The notes under the pieces were generated by a model. That model did not search any database. It saw nothing but the letters and a program-made list of their open reading frames with translations, and had not been told where the DNA came from. A stretch of DNA of 29,832 bases from JAMLIN01 sp964476625 (GTDB lineage Bacteria > Pseudomonadota > Gammaproteobacteria > Burkholderiales > Burkholderiaceae_E). A program made the translations under genes and the position numbers. Below, piece by piece: positions 7,638 to 16,752 of the stretch. The DNA lies in assembly GCA_964476625.1 (NCBI GenBank), contig CAYZBJ010000049.1, positions 1-29,832 on the forward strand, given 5' to 3'. Numbering within the stretch: position 1 is the stretch's first letter; the number at the start of each line of letters is the position of its first letter.

Positions 7638-8092
7638 CGGACGGGCCGTGAAATCGCGCGGGCGCGCCCCGGAACCGCGCGAGGCTCGTCGGCGACGGCG
7701 ACGCTCTTGCCGGAGACGCCTGCCGGCTGGGGATCACGACTCTTGCCGGCGTGCTCGAGCCGACCGAGGTAGTCGGCCCAGAGCCGGTCATGGTCGGTCG
7801 CGATGCCATGGAGGTAATCCCAGGAGTAGATCCCGGACTCGTGCCCATCGTCGAAGCGCGGCTGGATCGCATAGTGGCCGACCGGGGTGATCGACTCGAT
7901 CCGGACATCACGCTTGCCGACCTGCAGGGTCTCCTGGCCCCTGCCGTGGCCACGCACCTCCGCCGACGGCGAATTCACGCGCAGGAACTCGAAGGACAGC
8001 CGGAAACTGCGGCCGTCCTCGTAGGCGAGTTCGAGCACGCGCGAATCCTGGTGCACCACCACCCGGATGGGGATCGGCGCTCCGGCACTCAT
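7634..8092 (-). CDS. DUF971 protein (gamma-butyrobetaine hydroxylase N-terminal-like domain)
   Basis: A 152-residue protein whose first 115 residues form the small DUF971 / GBBH-like N-terminal fold: RVVVHQDSRVLELAYEDG, then LRVNSPSAEVRGHG, ESITPVGHYAIQPRFDDGH and SGIYSWDYLHGIA. In eukaryotes this fold is fused to a carnitine-pathway hydroxylase, but bacterial stand-alone copies have no catalytic domain, and their function is unclear; carnitine synthesis should not be inferred. Residues 120-152 are a basic, low-complexity tail. It heads the DUF971-ubiE-Tim44-ubiJ cluster and overlaps ubiE by four bases. AGGGAG lies about 11 bases upstream of the ATG. Confidence 0.88.
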   Translation of the reverse strand: MSAGAPIPIRVVVHQDSRVLELAYEDGRSFRLSFEFLRVNSPSAEVRGHGRGQETLQVGKRDVRIESITPVGHYAIQPRFDDGHESGIYSWDYLHGIATDHDRLWADYLGRLEHAGKSRDPQPAGVSGKSVAVADEPRAVPGRARAISRPVR

Positions 8093-8212
8093 GTCCGACG
8101 GTCTCCCTGCACAGCAGCTCCATACATTGGCGCATGGTAGCCGATTTCGGCCGGCGCACCCTTCGCGGCCCTACGCCCGGAACGGCGAGCCGTCGCGTGC
8201 GCGGGGCCGGGT

Positions 8213-9826
8213 TCAGGCGCGTTCGAAGCGCAGGGAAAAGCGTTCGTGCCCGCGGCCGCGATCGAGCAGCTCGAGCACCATCGCCCGGCTGTCTTCCTCG
8301 CCACGCCGGATCCACAGCACCTCGCCGACGACCACCGTGTCGGTGCTCGCCACCAGTGACGATTCCCCGGCGGACTCGATGAGGAAGGCGTCGAGATGCT
8401 CGGCGTGCCGCGGCCCGCGAATACCGATGGGTTGTGCCCGCCCGGCCATGACCGCGAGGCGCAGGCGATGGCCGGTGCGCTGGTCCTTCAGCCCGGGCGC
8501 GGGAACGATCTGGCGCACCGATTCGACCCGCGCGAGCAGCAGGTGCTCGGCCTCGACGCCGGCACCCGCGCCATCGACGACCAGCGAAACCAGCTCGCCA
8601 CGGCGCACATGCGGGGTCATCGCCTGGCGGTCGACCAGCCAGACGCCGGCCTCCTGGGCGACCCGCCGGGCCGTCTCGCTCTCGCCGGCAAGGGCGGCCA
8701 CGGCGTCGGCGTCCTCGCGGTCCTTGCCCAGCGCCATGCGCAGGATGGTGTTCTGCTCCCAGCGGCCGTAGGCATACGATGCATCCCTGCCACGGTCCGA
8801 GGCAGCGGCAAGTTCGGCCCGCGAACGGTGGAACGCCGGCATGCCCACTCGCAGCCGGACCGGCGTCGGCCGACCGACCGGAACGATGCCGCCGCGGTTG
8901 CGGGCGCTCCAGGCGACCATCAGCTCGTCGAGCAGGCCCGCCAGCGCCGCCCGGTCCATCCCCGGCATGCCGCGTCCGGCCGAATGGGCGCTCGCCAGCC
9001 AGCCATCGCGGCGTTCGGCGAGCTTCTTCTGCAGGCGATGGGTATCGAGGCGCACCGACAGGCGCGGGCCGAGCCAGAGCGTCGGGCCATGGGGATTCAC
9101 GGACAACTCCAGGCCCGCGTCGAAGCGATAGCCGACCCGGGTCGCCCAGCGCCTGGCCAGCCGATCCACGAGGCTCGCCTGGGCGGCCGGTCGACTCTCC
9201 AGGCCGGCCGCCTGCAGCAGCAAGGGGTAGGTGATCGCGGCGCGCGCGTTGACCGGCCTGGCAATCGCCATCGGATCGACCAGCGGCTCGTCGAGGAAGG
9301 TCGTCTGGCGCATGTGCCGCGCCAGGGCCGAGAGCTCGAACCATTCCACCGGGTCGACCTCGATGCGCGCGAGCAATGCGAACGAGAGCCGGCGCGACAA
9401 CGCATCGAGGCTCCGCGCCAGCGGCAACACCTCGCGTATCGCGTTGCTCGCCCCCGGGATGACCGAGCGGGTGTCGAGACTGTCGGACTCGACCATCCGC
9501 TTGTAGACCGTCCGGTAGGCCCGGTGCAGCCGGTCGAGGGCCGCCGCGACCTCGCGCCAGTCGGCGATGCTGTCCTGGCCGAAGGGTGCGGCGGCGCAGC
9601 GCAGGCGCGACGCATGGCGTTCGGCGTCGACGAGCAGGCTCGCCCGGGTGAGCTCGAGCATCTCGAAGGCAGGATCGATCGCGAAGCTGCCCTCGGCGAT
9701 GCGGCCCACCAGCGCGGTCACCGCCCGCAGGCGCTCGCCCGATTCCTGGGGCAGCTGGCCAAGCCACTTGTGACAAGCGGCTGGGCCATCGACGCTGCCC
9801 GTCTCGAATGCTGCTCCGGATGCCAT
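8213..9826 (-). CDS. Large cytoplasmic protein of unrecognised function
   Basis: A 537-residue open frame with G/C-ending codons like its neighbours and no signal peptide or membrane segment. Residues about 1-360 are mostly alpha-helical, rich in Arg, Leu and Ala (for example ALDRLHRAYRTVYKRMV and LVDRLARRWATRVGYRFD). The last 120 residues (about 415-537) look beta-rich. The overall shape reminds me of large betaproteobacterial proteins with a degenerate PilZ-like C-terminal barrel, but the RxxxR / D-x-S-x-x-G c-di-GMP binding motifs of PilZ are not evident, so I do not assign that. AGGA sits about ten bases before the ATG. It lies 120 bases upstream of the DUF971 gene on the same strand and may share transcription. 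Confidence 0.65.
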   Translation of the reverse strand: MASGAAFETGSVDGPAACHKWLGQLPQESGERLRAVTALVGRIAEGSFAIDPAFEMLELTRASLLVDAERHASRLRCAAAPFGQDSIADWREVAAALDRLHRAYRTVYKRMVESDSLDTRSVIPGASNAIREVLPLARSLDALSRRLSFALLARIEVDPVEWFELSALARHMRQTTFLDEPLVDPMAIARPVNARAAITYPLLLQAAGLESRPAAQASLVDRLARRWATRVGYRFDAGLELSVNPHGPTLWLGPRLSVRLDTHRLQKKLAERRDGWLASAHSAGRGMPGMDRAALAGLLDELMVAWSARNRGGIVPVGRPTPVRLRVGMPAFHRSRAELAAASDRGRDASYAYGRWEQNTILRMALGKDREDADAVAALAGESETARRVAQEAGVWLVDRQAMTPHVRRGELVSLVVDGAGAGVEAEHLLLARVESVRQIVPAPGLKDQRTGHRLRLAVMAGRAQPIGIRGPRHAEHLDAFLIESAGESSLVASTDTVVVGEVLWIRRGEEDSRAMVLELLDRGRGHERFSLRFERA

Positions 9827-10007
9827 CTGAGGTCCTGCATGAATGGCGATTCGCCCGATGGTCGAGCAGCCCCGCCTCTGGAGGATCCGGTACTAGACAC
9901 CAAACGCGTTCGTCAGTAAATGAACGGCAGGCGATGGGCGACAAGCGGTCGATCGAAGCCGACCAGCGAGCCGGCGTCCGGCCGCCGCCGGTTCCGGCCC
10001 ATGGCCC

Positions 10008-10499
10008 TCAACCTGGCCCCGCGTGGCCGCCCGCGCCCGGACCGGCCGCCGACGTCGATCCGAGGGCCCGACGCAAGGCGTCGCGGTACGCCGGCAGGCG
10101 TCGCGCGACCGCCTCCCGGCGCGCGGCCGCGGCGGTGATCCGCGGCGGGTCGGTGGCGGCCCAGACCGGCGCCGGGAAGTGCGGGTCGTCGTGCCAGCGG
10201 GCGATCAGGTGCCAGTGCAGATGGGGCACCTGGTTGCCAAGGCTGGCGAGGTTGATCTTGGCCGGCGCGAAGACCTCGCGCATGACGCGCTCGACCCGCA
10301 CCAGGATCTCGAACAGCCAGGCGCGGTCCGCATCGCCGAGATCGCTCAGCTCCCCGGCATGCGCGTTCCAGACGATCCGGGTGAAACCGGGATACAGGGG
10401 CTCGTCGGCGAGGATCACCCGCAGGCGATCGTCGCGCCAGAGCAGCTCCCCGCCGGCGTCGGCGCACAGCGGGCATTCAGGCGGGCGATCAGGCGGCAT
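10008..10499 (-). CDS. HIT-family (histidine triad) hydrolase with N-terminal Cys-x-x-Cys
   Basis: A 163-residue HIT protein. The triad HLHWHL (H-x-H-x-H) sits in QVPHLHWHLIARW; the family are nucleotidyl hydrolases or transferases acting on AMP-linked substrates through the middle histidines. Near the N-terminus CPLCADAGGELLW carries a Cys-x-x-Cys pair often seen in zinc-binding HIT members. I start at the ATG 10499-10497, because residues upstream in the same frame are unlike the family and lie inside the LysR gene. With this start it overlaps the 3' end of the LysR gene by 11 bases, suggesting co-transcription. The preferred nucleotide substrate cannot be told from sequence. Confidence 0.88.
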   Translation of the reverse strand: MPPDRPPECPLCADAGGELLWRDDRLRVILADEPLYPGFTRIVWNAHAGELSDLGDADRAWLFEILVRVERVMREVFAPAKINLASLGNQVPHLHWHLIARWHDDPHFPAPVWAATDPPRITAAAARREAVARRLPAYRDALRRALGSTSAAGPGAGGHAGPG

Positions 10500-11466
10500 C
10501 GTGCTCTCCGGCCGGCGCGGCGCCGGTGCTCGCAGCCTCGTCGAGAAGCCAGGCCCGCAAGGCGGCAACACGCTGGTCGCCACCGGAAGACTCGACGAGA
10601 TAGTAGCGCCGGGGCAACGCCCGGCGGTGCCTGAACGGAGCGACCAGGTCGCCGCGCTCGATGCTGCGCTCGAGCAACGGCAGGCGGGCGAGCGCGACCC
10701 CGGCGCCATCGATCGCAGCCTGGATCATCTGGGAGTAGTTGGTGAACGACAGCACCCCGGCCGGGCGCAGGGAGGGCACGCCGAGCGCGACGAACCAGGG
10801 CGCCCAGTCGAGCCAGGACAGGTCGGACTGGACCGTCGCGAGGGCCAGCAGGACATGGCCCGCCAGGTCGGACGGCTCGCGCAACGGCCGGGCCGGATCG
10901 GCGAGCAGGCGGGGGCTGCAGACCGGGATCACCGATTCGTCGAACAGGGGAGCGGCGGCATCCGGCGCGGCGCCCGGCGCGCAGAAGCGGATGGCGAGGT
11001 CGATCCGATGGACCCGGGAATCGAGCACCGCGTCGTCGGCGACGATCCGCACGTCGATCGCCGGGTGCCGTTGCCGGAACGCGCCGAGCCGCGGCACCAG
11101 CCACAGCGACGCAAAGGACATCGTGGTGGTGACGGTGACCGGCTCGCGCGCGCTGCGCGAGGCGATTTCGCGGGCGGCGGCATCGATCAGCCCGAGCGCC
11201 TCGCGAACCGCCCGGGCGAAACGCCGGCCATCCTCGGTCAGTTCGAGACGCCGGTTCAGGCGCACGAACAACGGCGCCCCGAGGGCCTCCTCGAGCGCCT
11301 TGATCTGCCGGCTGATCGCCGACTGGGTCAGGGCGAGCTCGTTACCGGCGCGGGTGAACGACAGGTGGCGGGCAGCGGCCTCGAAGCCCCGGACCATGTC
11401 GAGCGAAGGCAGGCGGCGCAGGGTCGAACCCGGGTTCGGGTTCGCAATCGGATGATTTTCAATCAT
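10489..11466 (-). CDS. LysR-family transcriptional regulator (GcvA-like)
   Basis: A 325-residue LysR regulator. The winged helix-turn-helix is at about 18-80 (LDMVRGFEAAARHLSFTRAG, then ALTQSAISRQIKALEEALG and LFVRLNRRLELTEDGR), followed by a linker helix and a two-lobed effector domain (about 105-305) with VTVTTTMSFASLWLVPRLG, as in GcvA-like members. The start at 11466 gives about 17 residues before the helix-turn-helix, slightly long; no other in-frame ATG precedes the domain. It is divergent from the DUF2917 gene, a pairing seen repeatedly in Burkholderiales, so that gene is a likely target. The effector is unknown. Confidence 0.92.
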   Translation of the reverse strand: MIENHPIANPNPGSTLRRLPSLDMVRGFEAAARHLSFTRAGNELALTQSAISRQIKALEEALGAPLFVRLNRRLELTEDGRRFARAVREALGLIDAAAREIASRSAREPVTVTTTMSFASLWLVPRLGAFRQRHPAIDVRIVADDAVLDSRVHRIDLAIRFCAPGAAPDAAAPLFDESVIPVCSPRLLADPARPLREPSDLAGHVLLALATVQSDLSWLDWAPWFVALGVPSLRPAGVLSFTNYSQMIQAAIDGAGVALARLPLLERSIERGDLVAPFRHRRALPRRYYLVESSGGDQRVAALRAWLLDEAASTGAAPAGEHDAA

Positions 11467-11515
11467 GCGAACGATGAGGATTCAACGTTTGTCCGGATCA
11501 TCGTAGCCCCTGATC

Positions 11516-11536
11516 ATTCCATTCGTCGAGCGGAAT
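11516..11536. promoter_or_regulatory. Candidate LysR-binding inverted repeat
   Basis: ATTCC (11516-11520) and GGAAT (11532-11536) form an inverted repeat with an 11-base spacer in the 138-base gap between the divergent LysR and DUF2917 starts. LysR regulators classically bind T-N11-A dyads in such gaps. No strong sigma-70 boxes were found beside it. The call rests on spacing and location only. Confidence 0.4.
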
Positions 11537-11604
11537 CTCGGACTTTCCCCCGACGCCGCAGGCGATACGGTTCGATGAATCACGCGCATCCGAAGGAGAA
11601 TCAG

Positions 11605-11907
11605 ATGATCATGCACCCACCCTATGGCCCGGTCTTCCTGATGCCCGGGCAAGCGATCCGGTTGCCGCGGGTCGGCCCGCTCACCGTGCAGGTACGCAGC
11701 GGAACCGTGTGGATGACCGAGGCGGGGCGGACCGAGGACCACATCCTCGGTGCCGACGAGAGCCACTGCGTCGGTCCCGGGGCGGATGTGGTGATGAGCG
11801 CATTCGCGCCGGCGCGCCTCGAGCTGCTCGAGGGCAAGGCCGGCTGCGCGGACGAACCGTCGTCCCGGCGGGCGTCTCGCCACGCCGGGCTGCCGGTTCC
11901 GGCCTGA
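11605..11907 (+). CDS. DUF2917 domain small protein
   Basis: A 100-residue protein with the DUF2917 pattern: a short beta-rich domain (about 10-75) with MPGQAIRLPRVGPLTVQV, SGTVWMTEAGRTEDHIL and a late VVMSAFAPARLELLE strand, resembling a small cupin-like sandwich. Function is unknown. The start at 11605 is chosen because AAGGAG (11593-11598) is six bases upstream; ATGs at 11575 and 11611 are in frame but worse placed. It is divergent from the LysR gene, which probably controls it. Its TGA (11905-11907) directly abuts the stop of the converging SDR gene with no spacer. Confidence 0.8.
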   Translation: MIMHPPYGPVFLMPGQAIRLPRVGPLTVQVRSGTVWMTEAGRTEDHILGADESHCVGPGADVVMSAFAPARLELLEGKAGCADEPSSRRASRHAGLPVPA

Positions 11908-12675
11908 TCAGAACTTGGTGTAGCCGCCGTCGATGAGCATCTGCTCGCCGGTGTAGTACGAGGATGCCGGGCTGGCGAGATAGACGGCGGCGCCGCCGAA
12001 ATCGTCCATCGAGCCCCAGCGGCGCGCCGGGATCCGGGGCATGACGGCATCGCGGAAGCGATCGTTGCCGAAGGACCGCGCGGTCATGTCGGTCTCGATC
12101 CAGCCCGGCAGGATCGAGTTGACCCGGATCCGGTGGCGCGCGAGTTCGACCGCGAGCGCCCGCACATAGGCGGTGACCGCGCCCTTCGACGCGCCGTAGT
12201 GGCTGTTGCGGGCCGCGCCCTCGACCGCGGCAGTACTCGCGGTGGCAACCAGCGAACCGCCTTCGCCGCGCTCGATCATGTGGCGCGCGGCGGCCCGGAA
12301 CGTGAGGAAGACGCCCTCGACGTTGATTCGCTGCACCCGGCGGAACTCGTCGAGCGTCATGTCGACCATCGGGGTGCCCTTGGACGACACGCCGGCGTTG
12401 GCGAAGCAGGAGTCGACCTTGCCGAGTGCCCCGACGGTATCGGCGAAGGTGCGCTCGATCGCCGCCTCGTCGCCGATGTCGCAGGTGAAGGCCTCGACCT
12501 TCAGGCCTTCGGACACGAGTTGCTCGCGCGCCTTGGCGGTCTTGTCGGGGTTGGAGCCCCAGATCGCGACGTGGGCGCCGGCCTGCGCGAGCGCGCGCGC
12601 CATCCCGAGCCCGATGCCGCCGTTGCCGCCGGTCACCAGCGCGGTACGCCCGCTAAGATCGAATGGCTGGTACAT
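11908..12675 (-). CDS. Short-chain dehydrogenase/reductase (SDR) family oxidoreductase
   Basis: A 255-residue classical SDR. The cofactor loop TGGNGGIG is at 15-22, the NAG motif at 93-95, and the catalytic set Ser147, Tyr160, Lys164 (HYGASKGAV) is complete. The C-terminal LPGWIETDM and GEQMLIDGGY stretches are typical. Asp or Arg selectivity determinants after the second strand (IWGSNPDK) suggest NADP(H) is possible, but that is a guess; the substrate is unknown. AAGGAG lies 12 bases before the ATG. It follows the large FAD/Fe-S dehydrogenase by 75 bases on the same strand, so it may be the last gene of that transcript. Confidence 0.92.
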   Translation of the reverse strand: MYQPFDLSGRTALVTGGNGGIGLGMARALAQAGAHVAIWGSNPDKTAKAREQLVSEGLKVEAFTCDIGDEAAIERTFADTVGALGKVDSCFANAGVSSKGTPMVDMTLDEFRRVQRINVEGVFLTFRAAARHMIERGEGGSLVATASTAAVEGAARNSHYGASKGAVTAYVRALAVELARHRIRVNSILPGWIETDMTARSFGNDRFRDAVMPRIPARRWGSMDDFGGAAVYLASPASSYYTGEQMLIDGGYTKF

Positions 12676-12750
12676 GGTGTGCTGTCTCCTTGGTCGTGAT
12701 TCGGATCGATTCGATGTGGATCGATTTGTCCTGCGGTCCGCGGGCGGGGA

Positions 12751-15700
12751 TCAGACGAGCACCCGCTCGATCCCGCCGCTGTTGGCCCGGCTGACATAGT
12801 CCGGCAGCCAGTTCTCGCCCAGCAGGTGCCGGGCCATCTCGACGACGATGTAGTCCGCCTCGGTGCCGTTCTCCTCATCGTAGCGCGCCAGGCCCTGCAG
12901 GCACGACGGGCACGAGGTCAGGACCTTCACCGGGCCATCGAACGCCTGTTCGCCTTCGCCCCGCGCCGCCGCGACGCCGCGACGCAGTTCCTGGGCCTTG
13001 CGAAACCGGACCTGGGTCGAGATGTCGGGCCGGCTGACCGCGAGCGTACCGGATTCGCCGCAGCAGCGGTCGCTGAGGGCGACGGCGCCGTTGACCTCGC
13101 TGTTGACCAGCTGGTTGACGACCGCGAGCGGCTGGTACTTCTTCATCGGGGTATGGCAGGGGTCGTGGTACATGTAGCGCGTACCGGTCACGCCCTCGAG
13201 CTTCAGCCCCTTCTCCATCAGGTATTCATGGATGTCGATGATGCGGCTGCCCGGGAAGATACGGTCGAACTCATAAGTCGAGATCTGGTCGTAGCAGGTC
13301 CCGCAGGACACCACGACCGTGCGGATGTCGAGATAGTTCAGGGTGGTGGCGACCCGGTGGAAGAGCACCCGGTTGTCGGTGATCATCTTCTCGGCCTTGT
13401 CGTACTGCCCGGAGCCGCGCTGCGGATAGCCGCAGCAGAGGTAGCCCGGCGGCAGCACCGTCTGCACACCGACATGCCAGAGCATCGCCTGGGTCGCGAG
13501 GCCGACCTGCGAGAACAGGCGCTCCGACCCGCAGCCCGGGAAATAGAACACCGCTTCGGCATCGGCGCTGGTTGCCTGCGGGTCCCGGATGATCGGGACG
13601 TAGCGGTTGTCCTCGATGTCGAGCAGCGCGCGGGCGGTCTTCTTGGGCAGGCCTCCGGGCAGCTTGCGATTGACGAAGTGGATGACCTGTTCCTTGAGCG
13701 GCGCCTTGCCGACCGTCGCCGGCGGCTTGCGGTTCTGCGCGCGCCCGAAGCGCTTGAGCACGTCGCTGGCCATGCGCTGCGCCTTGTAGCCGACGCCGAC
13801 CATCGCCGCCCGGGTCGCCTTGATGGTGTCGGGATCGGTCGCGTTGAGGAAGAACATCGCCGCCGCGTTGCCGGCATTGAATTTCTTGCGACCCATCTTG
13901 CGCAGCAGGTTGCGCATGTTCATCGACACGTCGCCGAAGTCGATGTCCACCGGGCACGGCGCTTCGCACTTGTGGCAGACGGTGCAATGGTCGGCGACGT
14001 CGGAGAATTCGTCCCAGTGGCGGATCGACACCCCGCGCCGGGTCTGCTCCTCGTACAGGAAGGCCTCGACCAGCAGCGAGGTGGCGAGGATCTTGTTGCG
14101 CGGTGAGTAGAGCAGGTTCGCGCGCGGCACATGGGTCGCGCAGACCGGCTTGCACTTGCCGCAACGAAGGCAGTTCTTCACCGAGTCGGCGATCGCGCCG
14201 ATCTCGGAGGCCTGCATGATCAGCGACTCGGCGCCCATCAGGCCGAAGCTCGGCGTATAGGCGTCGCGCAGGTCCGCGCCGGCGAACAGCTTGCCGCGAT
14301 TGAAGCGGCCTTCGGGATCGACCCGCTCCTTGTAGAGCCGGAACGGCTCGAGTTCGTCGTCGTGGAGGAAGGCGAGCTTGGTGAGCCCGATGCCGTGCTC
14401 GCCGGAGATGACGCCGTCGAGCGAGCGGGCGAGCGCCATGATCCGCACGACGGCGGCCTCGGCCTCCTTGAGCATGCCGTAGTCGTCGGAATTGACCGGG
14501 ATGTTGGTATGCACGTTGCCATCGCCGGCGTGCATGTGCAGCGCGACGAAGACCCGGCCGCGCAGGATCCGCGCATGGGCGGCCTCGAGCGTGGCGAGCG
14601 TCGGCTCGAAGGTCTGCCCCGAGAGGATGCGTCGCAGGCCATCGCGCAGTTCCAGCTTCCAGGACACCCGCACGATGCGGTCCTGCAGCAGGCGAAAGAG
14701 CATCGCGCCCGGCTCTTCGGCAAGCAGTGCGCGCGCCTGCCCCTGGATTTCGGCAAGGCCGTGTTCGGCCAGAGCATCGACCAGCCCGCCGAGCGGCTCG
14801 TCGATGCGCTCGAGCAGGAAGCGCCAGCGGCGCTCGACCGCATCGACGAGCCCGATGGCCTCGCGGCGGCGTTCGGCGACGAGTTCGTCGAGATGGTCGC
14901 CGGCGCCCTCGTCGAGCTTGCCCAGGGTCCAGTCGGCCGCGAGCAGCCGCCGGAGCTCCTCGACCAGGCGCAGCTTGTTGCCGATCGAGAGCTCGATGTT
15001 GATGTGCTCGATGCCGTCGGTGTATTCGCCCAGCCGCGGCAGCGGGATGACGACGTCCTCGTTGATCTTGAAGGCGTTGGTATGGCGCGCTATGGCCGCG
15101 GTACGCGAGCGGTCGGCCCAGAAGCGCTTGCGCGCATCGGCCGCCACCGCCACGAAGCCTTCGCCCGCACGCCGGTTGGCCAGCCGCACGACTTCGGAGG
15201 CGGCGACCGCGACGTCCTCGTCCCGGTCGCCGACGATGTCGCCGATCAGGACCATCTTGGGCAGGCCACCGCGCCGCGACTTGGTGGTATAGCGAACCGC
15301 GCGCAGGTAGCGCTCGTCGAGATGCTCGAGCCCGGCGAGCATCACGCGCGCGCCGATGCCGGGGCCCGCCTGGCGCGCCAGGGAATCGAGGTGGTCCTTG
15401 ATCTCGACGATCGAGGGGACCGCCAGCTTCGGCTGGCCGAAGAATTCGAGGCAGACGGTGCGGATGCACGCCGGCATCCGGTGCAGCACCCAGCGCGCCG
15501 AGGTGATGAGGCCGTCGCAGCCCTCTTTCTGGACACCCGGCAGGCCGGCGAGGAACTTGTCGGTGACGTCCTTGCCGAGGCCCTCGCGGCGAAACGCCTG
15601 GCCAGGAACGACGAGGGTCTCGCGACGAATCGCATCGCCCTGCATCCGGCCGTCGCGCCCGAGCTGGCGGGGCTTGAACCAGGCGAGCTCGAAGCGGGCC

Positions 15701-16752
15701 TCCCCGACATCGTGGATCTTGCCGAGGTTGTGCCCGATCCGGGAGACCTCGAGCCAGTTGCCGTCCGGGTCGACCATCCGCCACCAGGCGAGGTTGTCGA
15801 GCGCGGTGCCCCAGAGCACCGCCTTCTTGCCACCGGCGTTCATCGCGACGTTGCCGCCGATGCACGAGGCATCGAGCGAGGTCGGATCGACGGCGAACAC
15901 CAGCCCGGCGGCGTCGGCCGCATCGGTGACTCGCCGGGTGACCACGCCGGCCTCGGAGAAGACCGTCGCAACCGGCTGTTCCAGGCCCGGCAACACGGTC
16001 TGCTCGACCGCATCGAGCCGCTCGAGCTTCTCGGTGTTGATGACCGCGGTGAGCGGCGACAGCGGAATGGCCCCACCGGTATAGCCGGTGCCGCCGCCGC
16101 GGGGAATGATGGTCAGCCCGAGCTTCACGCAGGCGAGCACCAGGCCCGCGACCTCGCGCTCGGTATCCGGGTTGAGCACCACGAACGGATACTCGACCCG
16201 CCAGTCGGTCGCGTCGGTGACATGGGAAACCCGGGCGAGCGGATCGAAGCGGACATTGCCGGCGGCGGTCAGCTTCGCGAACTGCCGCACCGCCTGCTGG
16301 CGCAGGTCACGGACCTGATCGAACAGGCGCTCGAACTCCCGGACCGCCTCGCGGGCAAGTTCGGTCAGGCGGACCACCCGCTGGCTGCGCTGCTCGGCCC
16401 CCTCGTCCCGGCTTTCGTCGGACCGGCGGCGGCGATCGATCTCGCCGATCCGGTGCTCGAGCGCCTCGACCAGCTGGGCGCGCCGACGAGGATTGTCGAG
16501 CAGGTCGTCCTGGAGATACGGATTGCGCCGGACCACCCAGATGTCGCCGAGCACTTCGTAGAGCATCCGGGCCGAGCGGCCGGTGCGGCGTTCGGCGCGC
16601 AACTCGCTGACCAGCCGCCAGCCTTCGTCGCCCAGCAGCCGGATCACGATCTCGCGATCCGAGAACGAGGTGTAGTTGTACGGGATCTCGCGCAGGCGCA
16701 CCGCGTCGATCGGGTCTGACGGCGCCATTGGCAGGGCTTCGCTTGCGTTCAT
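12751..16752 (-). CDS. DUF3683 FAD/4Fe-4S dehydrogenase (GlcD-GlcF-type fusion)
   Basis: A 1333-residue multidomain oxidoreductase. In order: a DUF3683 N-terminal domain (about 15-130); a PCMH-type FAD domain (about 185-400) with PRGGGTGYTGGAIPL; a FAD-oxidase C-terminal domain with HMHAGDGNVHTNIP (about 735-750) and GEHGIGLTKL (about 780-790); a ferredoxin-like pair of 4Fe-4S motifs, CLRCGKCKPVC from Cys861 and CTVCHKCEAPC from Cys923; and two cysteine-rich CCG modules (FPGCGSERLF and CCGYPQRG near 1070-1110; DPCHTPMKKY near 1197 and CCGESG near 1231). This layout joins glycolate-oxidase-like GlcD and GlcF functions in one chain, as in YdiJ-type 2-hydroxyacid dehydrogenases that pass electrons to quinone. 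The substrate is not known. The ATG overlaps the YqaA gene stop by four bases; I reject the in-frame extension to 17352, which covers that gene. Confidence 0.92.
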   Translation of the reverse strand: MNASEALPMAPSDPIDAVRLREIPYNYTSFSDREIVIRLLGDEGWRLVSELRAERRTGRSARMLYEVLGDIWVVRRNPYLQDDLLDNPRRRAQLVEALEHRIGEIDRRRRSDESRDEGAEQRSQRVVRLTELAREAVREFERLFDQVRDLRQQAVRQFAKLTAAGNVRFDPLARVSHVTDATDWRVEYPFVVLNPDTEREVAGLVLACVKLGLTIIPRGGGTGYTGGAIPLSPLTAVINTEKLERLDAVEQTVLPGLEQPVATVFSEAGVVTRRVTDAADAAGLVFAVDPTSLDASCIGGNVAMNAGGKKAVLWGTALDNLAWWRMVDPDGNWLEVSRIGHNLGKIHDVGEARFELAWFKPRQLGRDGRMQGDAIRRETLVVPGQAFRREGLGKDVTDKFLAGLPGVQKEGCDGLITSARWVLHRMPACIRTVCLEFFGQPKLAVPSIVEIKDHLDSLARQAGPGIGARVMLAGLEHLDERYLRAVRYTTKSRRGGLPKMVLIGDIVGDRDEDVAVAASEVVRLANRRAGEGFVAVAADARKRFWADRSRTAAIARHTNAFKINEDVVIPLPRLGEYTDGIEHINIELSIGNKLRLVEELRRLLAADWTLGKLDEGAGDHLDELVAERRREAIGLVDAVERRWRFLLERIDEPLGGLVDALAEHGLAEIQGQARALLAEEPGAMLFRLLQDRIVRVSWKLELRDGLRRILSGQTFEPTLATLEAAHARILRGRVFVALHMHAGDGNVHTNIPVNSDDYGMLKEAEAAVVRIMALARSLDGVISGEHGIGLTKLAFLHDDELEPFRLYKERVDPEGRFNRGKLFAGADLRDAYTPSFGLMGAESLIMQASEIGAIADSVKNCLRCGKCKPVCATHVPRANLLYSPRNKILATSLLVEAFLYEEQTRRGVSIRHWDEFSDVADHCTVCHKCEAPCPVDIDFGDVSMNMRNLLRKMGRKKFNAGNAAAMFFLNATDPDTIKATRAAMVGVGYKAQRMASDVLKRFGRAQNRKPPATVGKAPLKEQVIHFVNRKLPGGLPKKTARALLDIEDNRYVPIIRDPQATSADAEAVFYFPGCGSERLFSQVGLATQAMLWHVGVQTVLPPGYLCCGYPQRGSGQYDKAEKMITDNRVLFHRVATTLNYLDIRTVVVSCGTCYDQISTYEFDRIFPGSRIIDIHEYLMEKGLKLEGVTGTRYMYHDPCHTPMKKYQPLAVVNQLVNSEVNGAVALSDRCCGESGTLAVSRPDISTQVRFRKAQELRRGVAAARGEGEQAFDGPVKVLTSCPSCLQGLARYDEENGTEADYIVVEMARHLLGENWLPDYVSRANSGGIERVLV

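Noticed and set aside
7634..8092. Carnitine (gamma-butyrobetaine) metabolism suggested by the DUF971 fold
   Set aside because: Only the small N-terminal-like domain is present, without the catalytic 2-oxoglutarate oxygenase part, and the neighbours are ubiquinone genes.
8089..8127. A 12-codon upstream frame (minus strand) ending in an ATGA overlap with the DUF971 start, possible leader peptide
   Set aside because: No ribosome site precedes its ATG, the composition is ordinary, and such short frames are common by chance; no attenuator-like hairpin was seen.
10500..10709. N-terminal extension of the HIT protein to 233 residues
   Set aside because: The added 70 residues lie inside the LysR gene, look like shadow translation and do not match HIT proteins; the ATG at 10499 fits the family.
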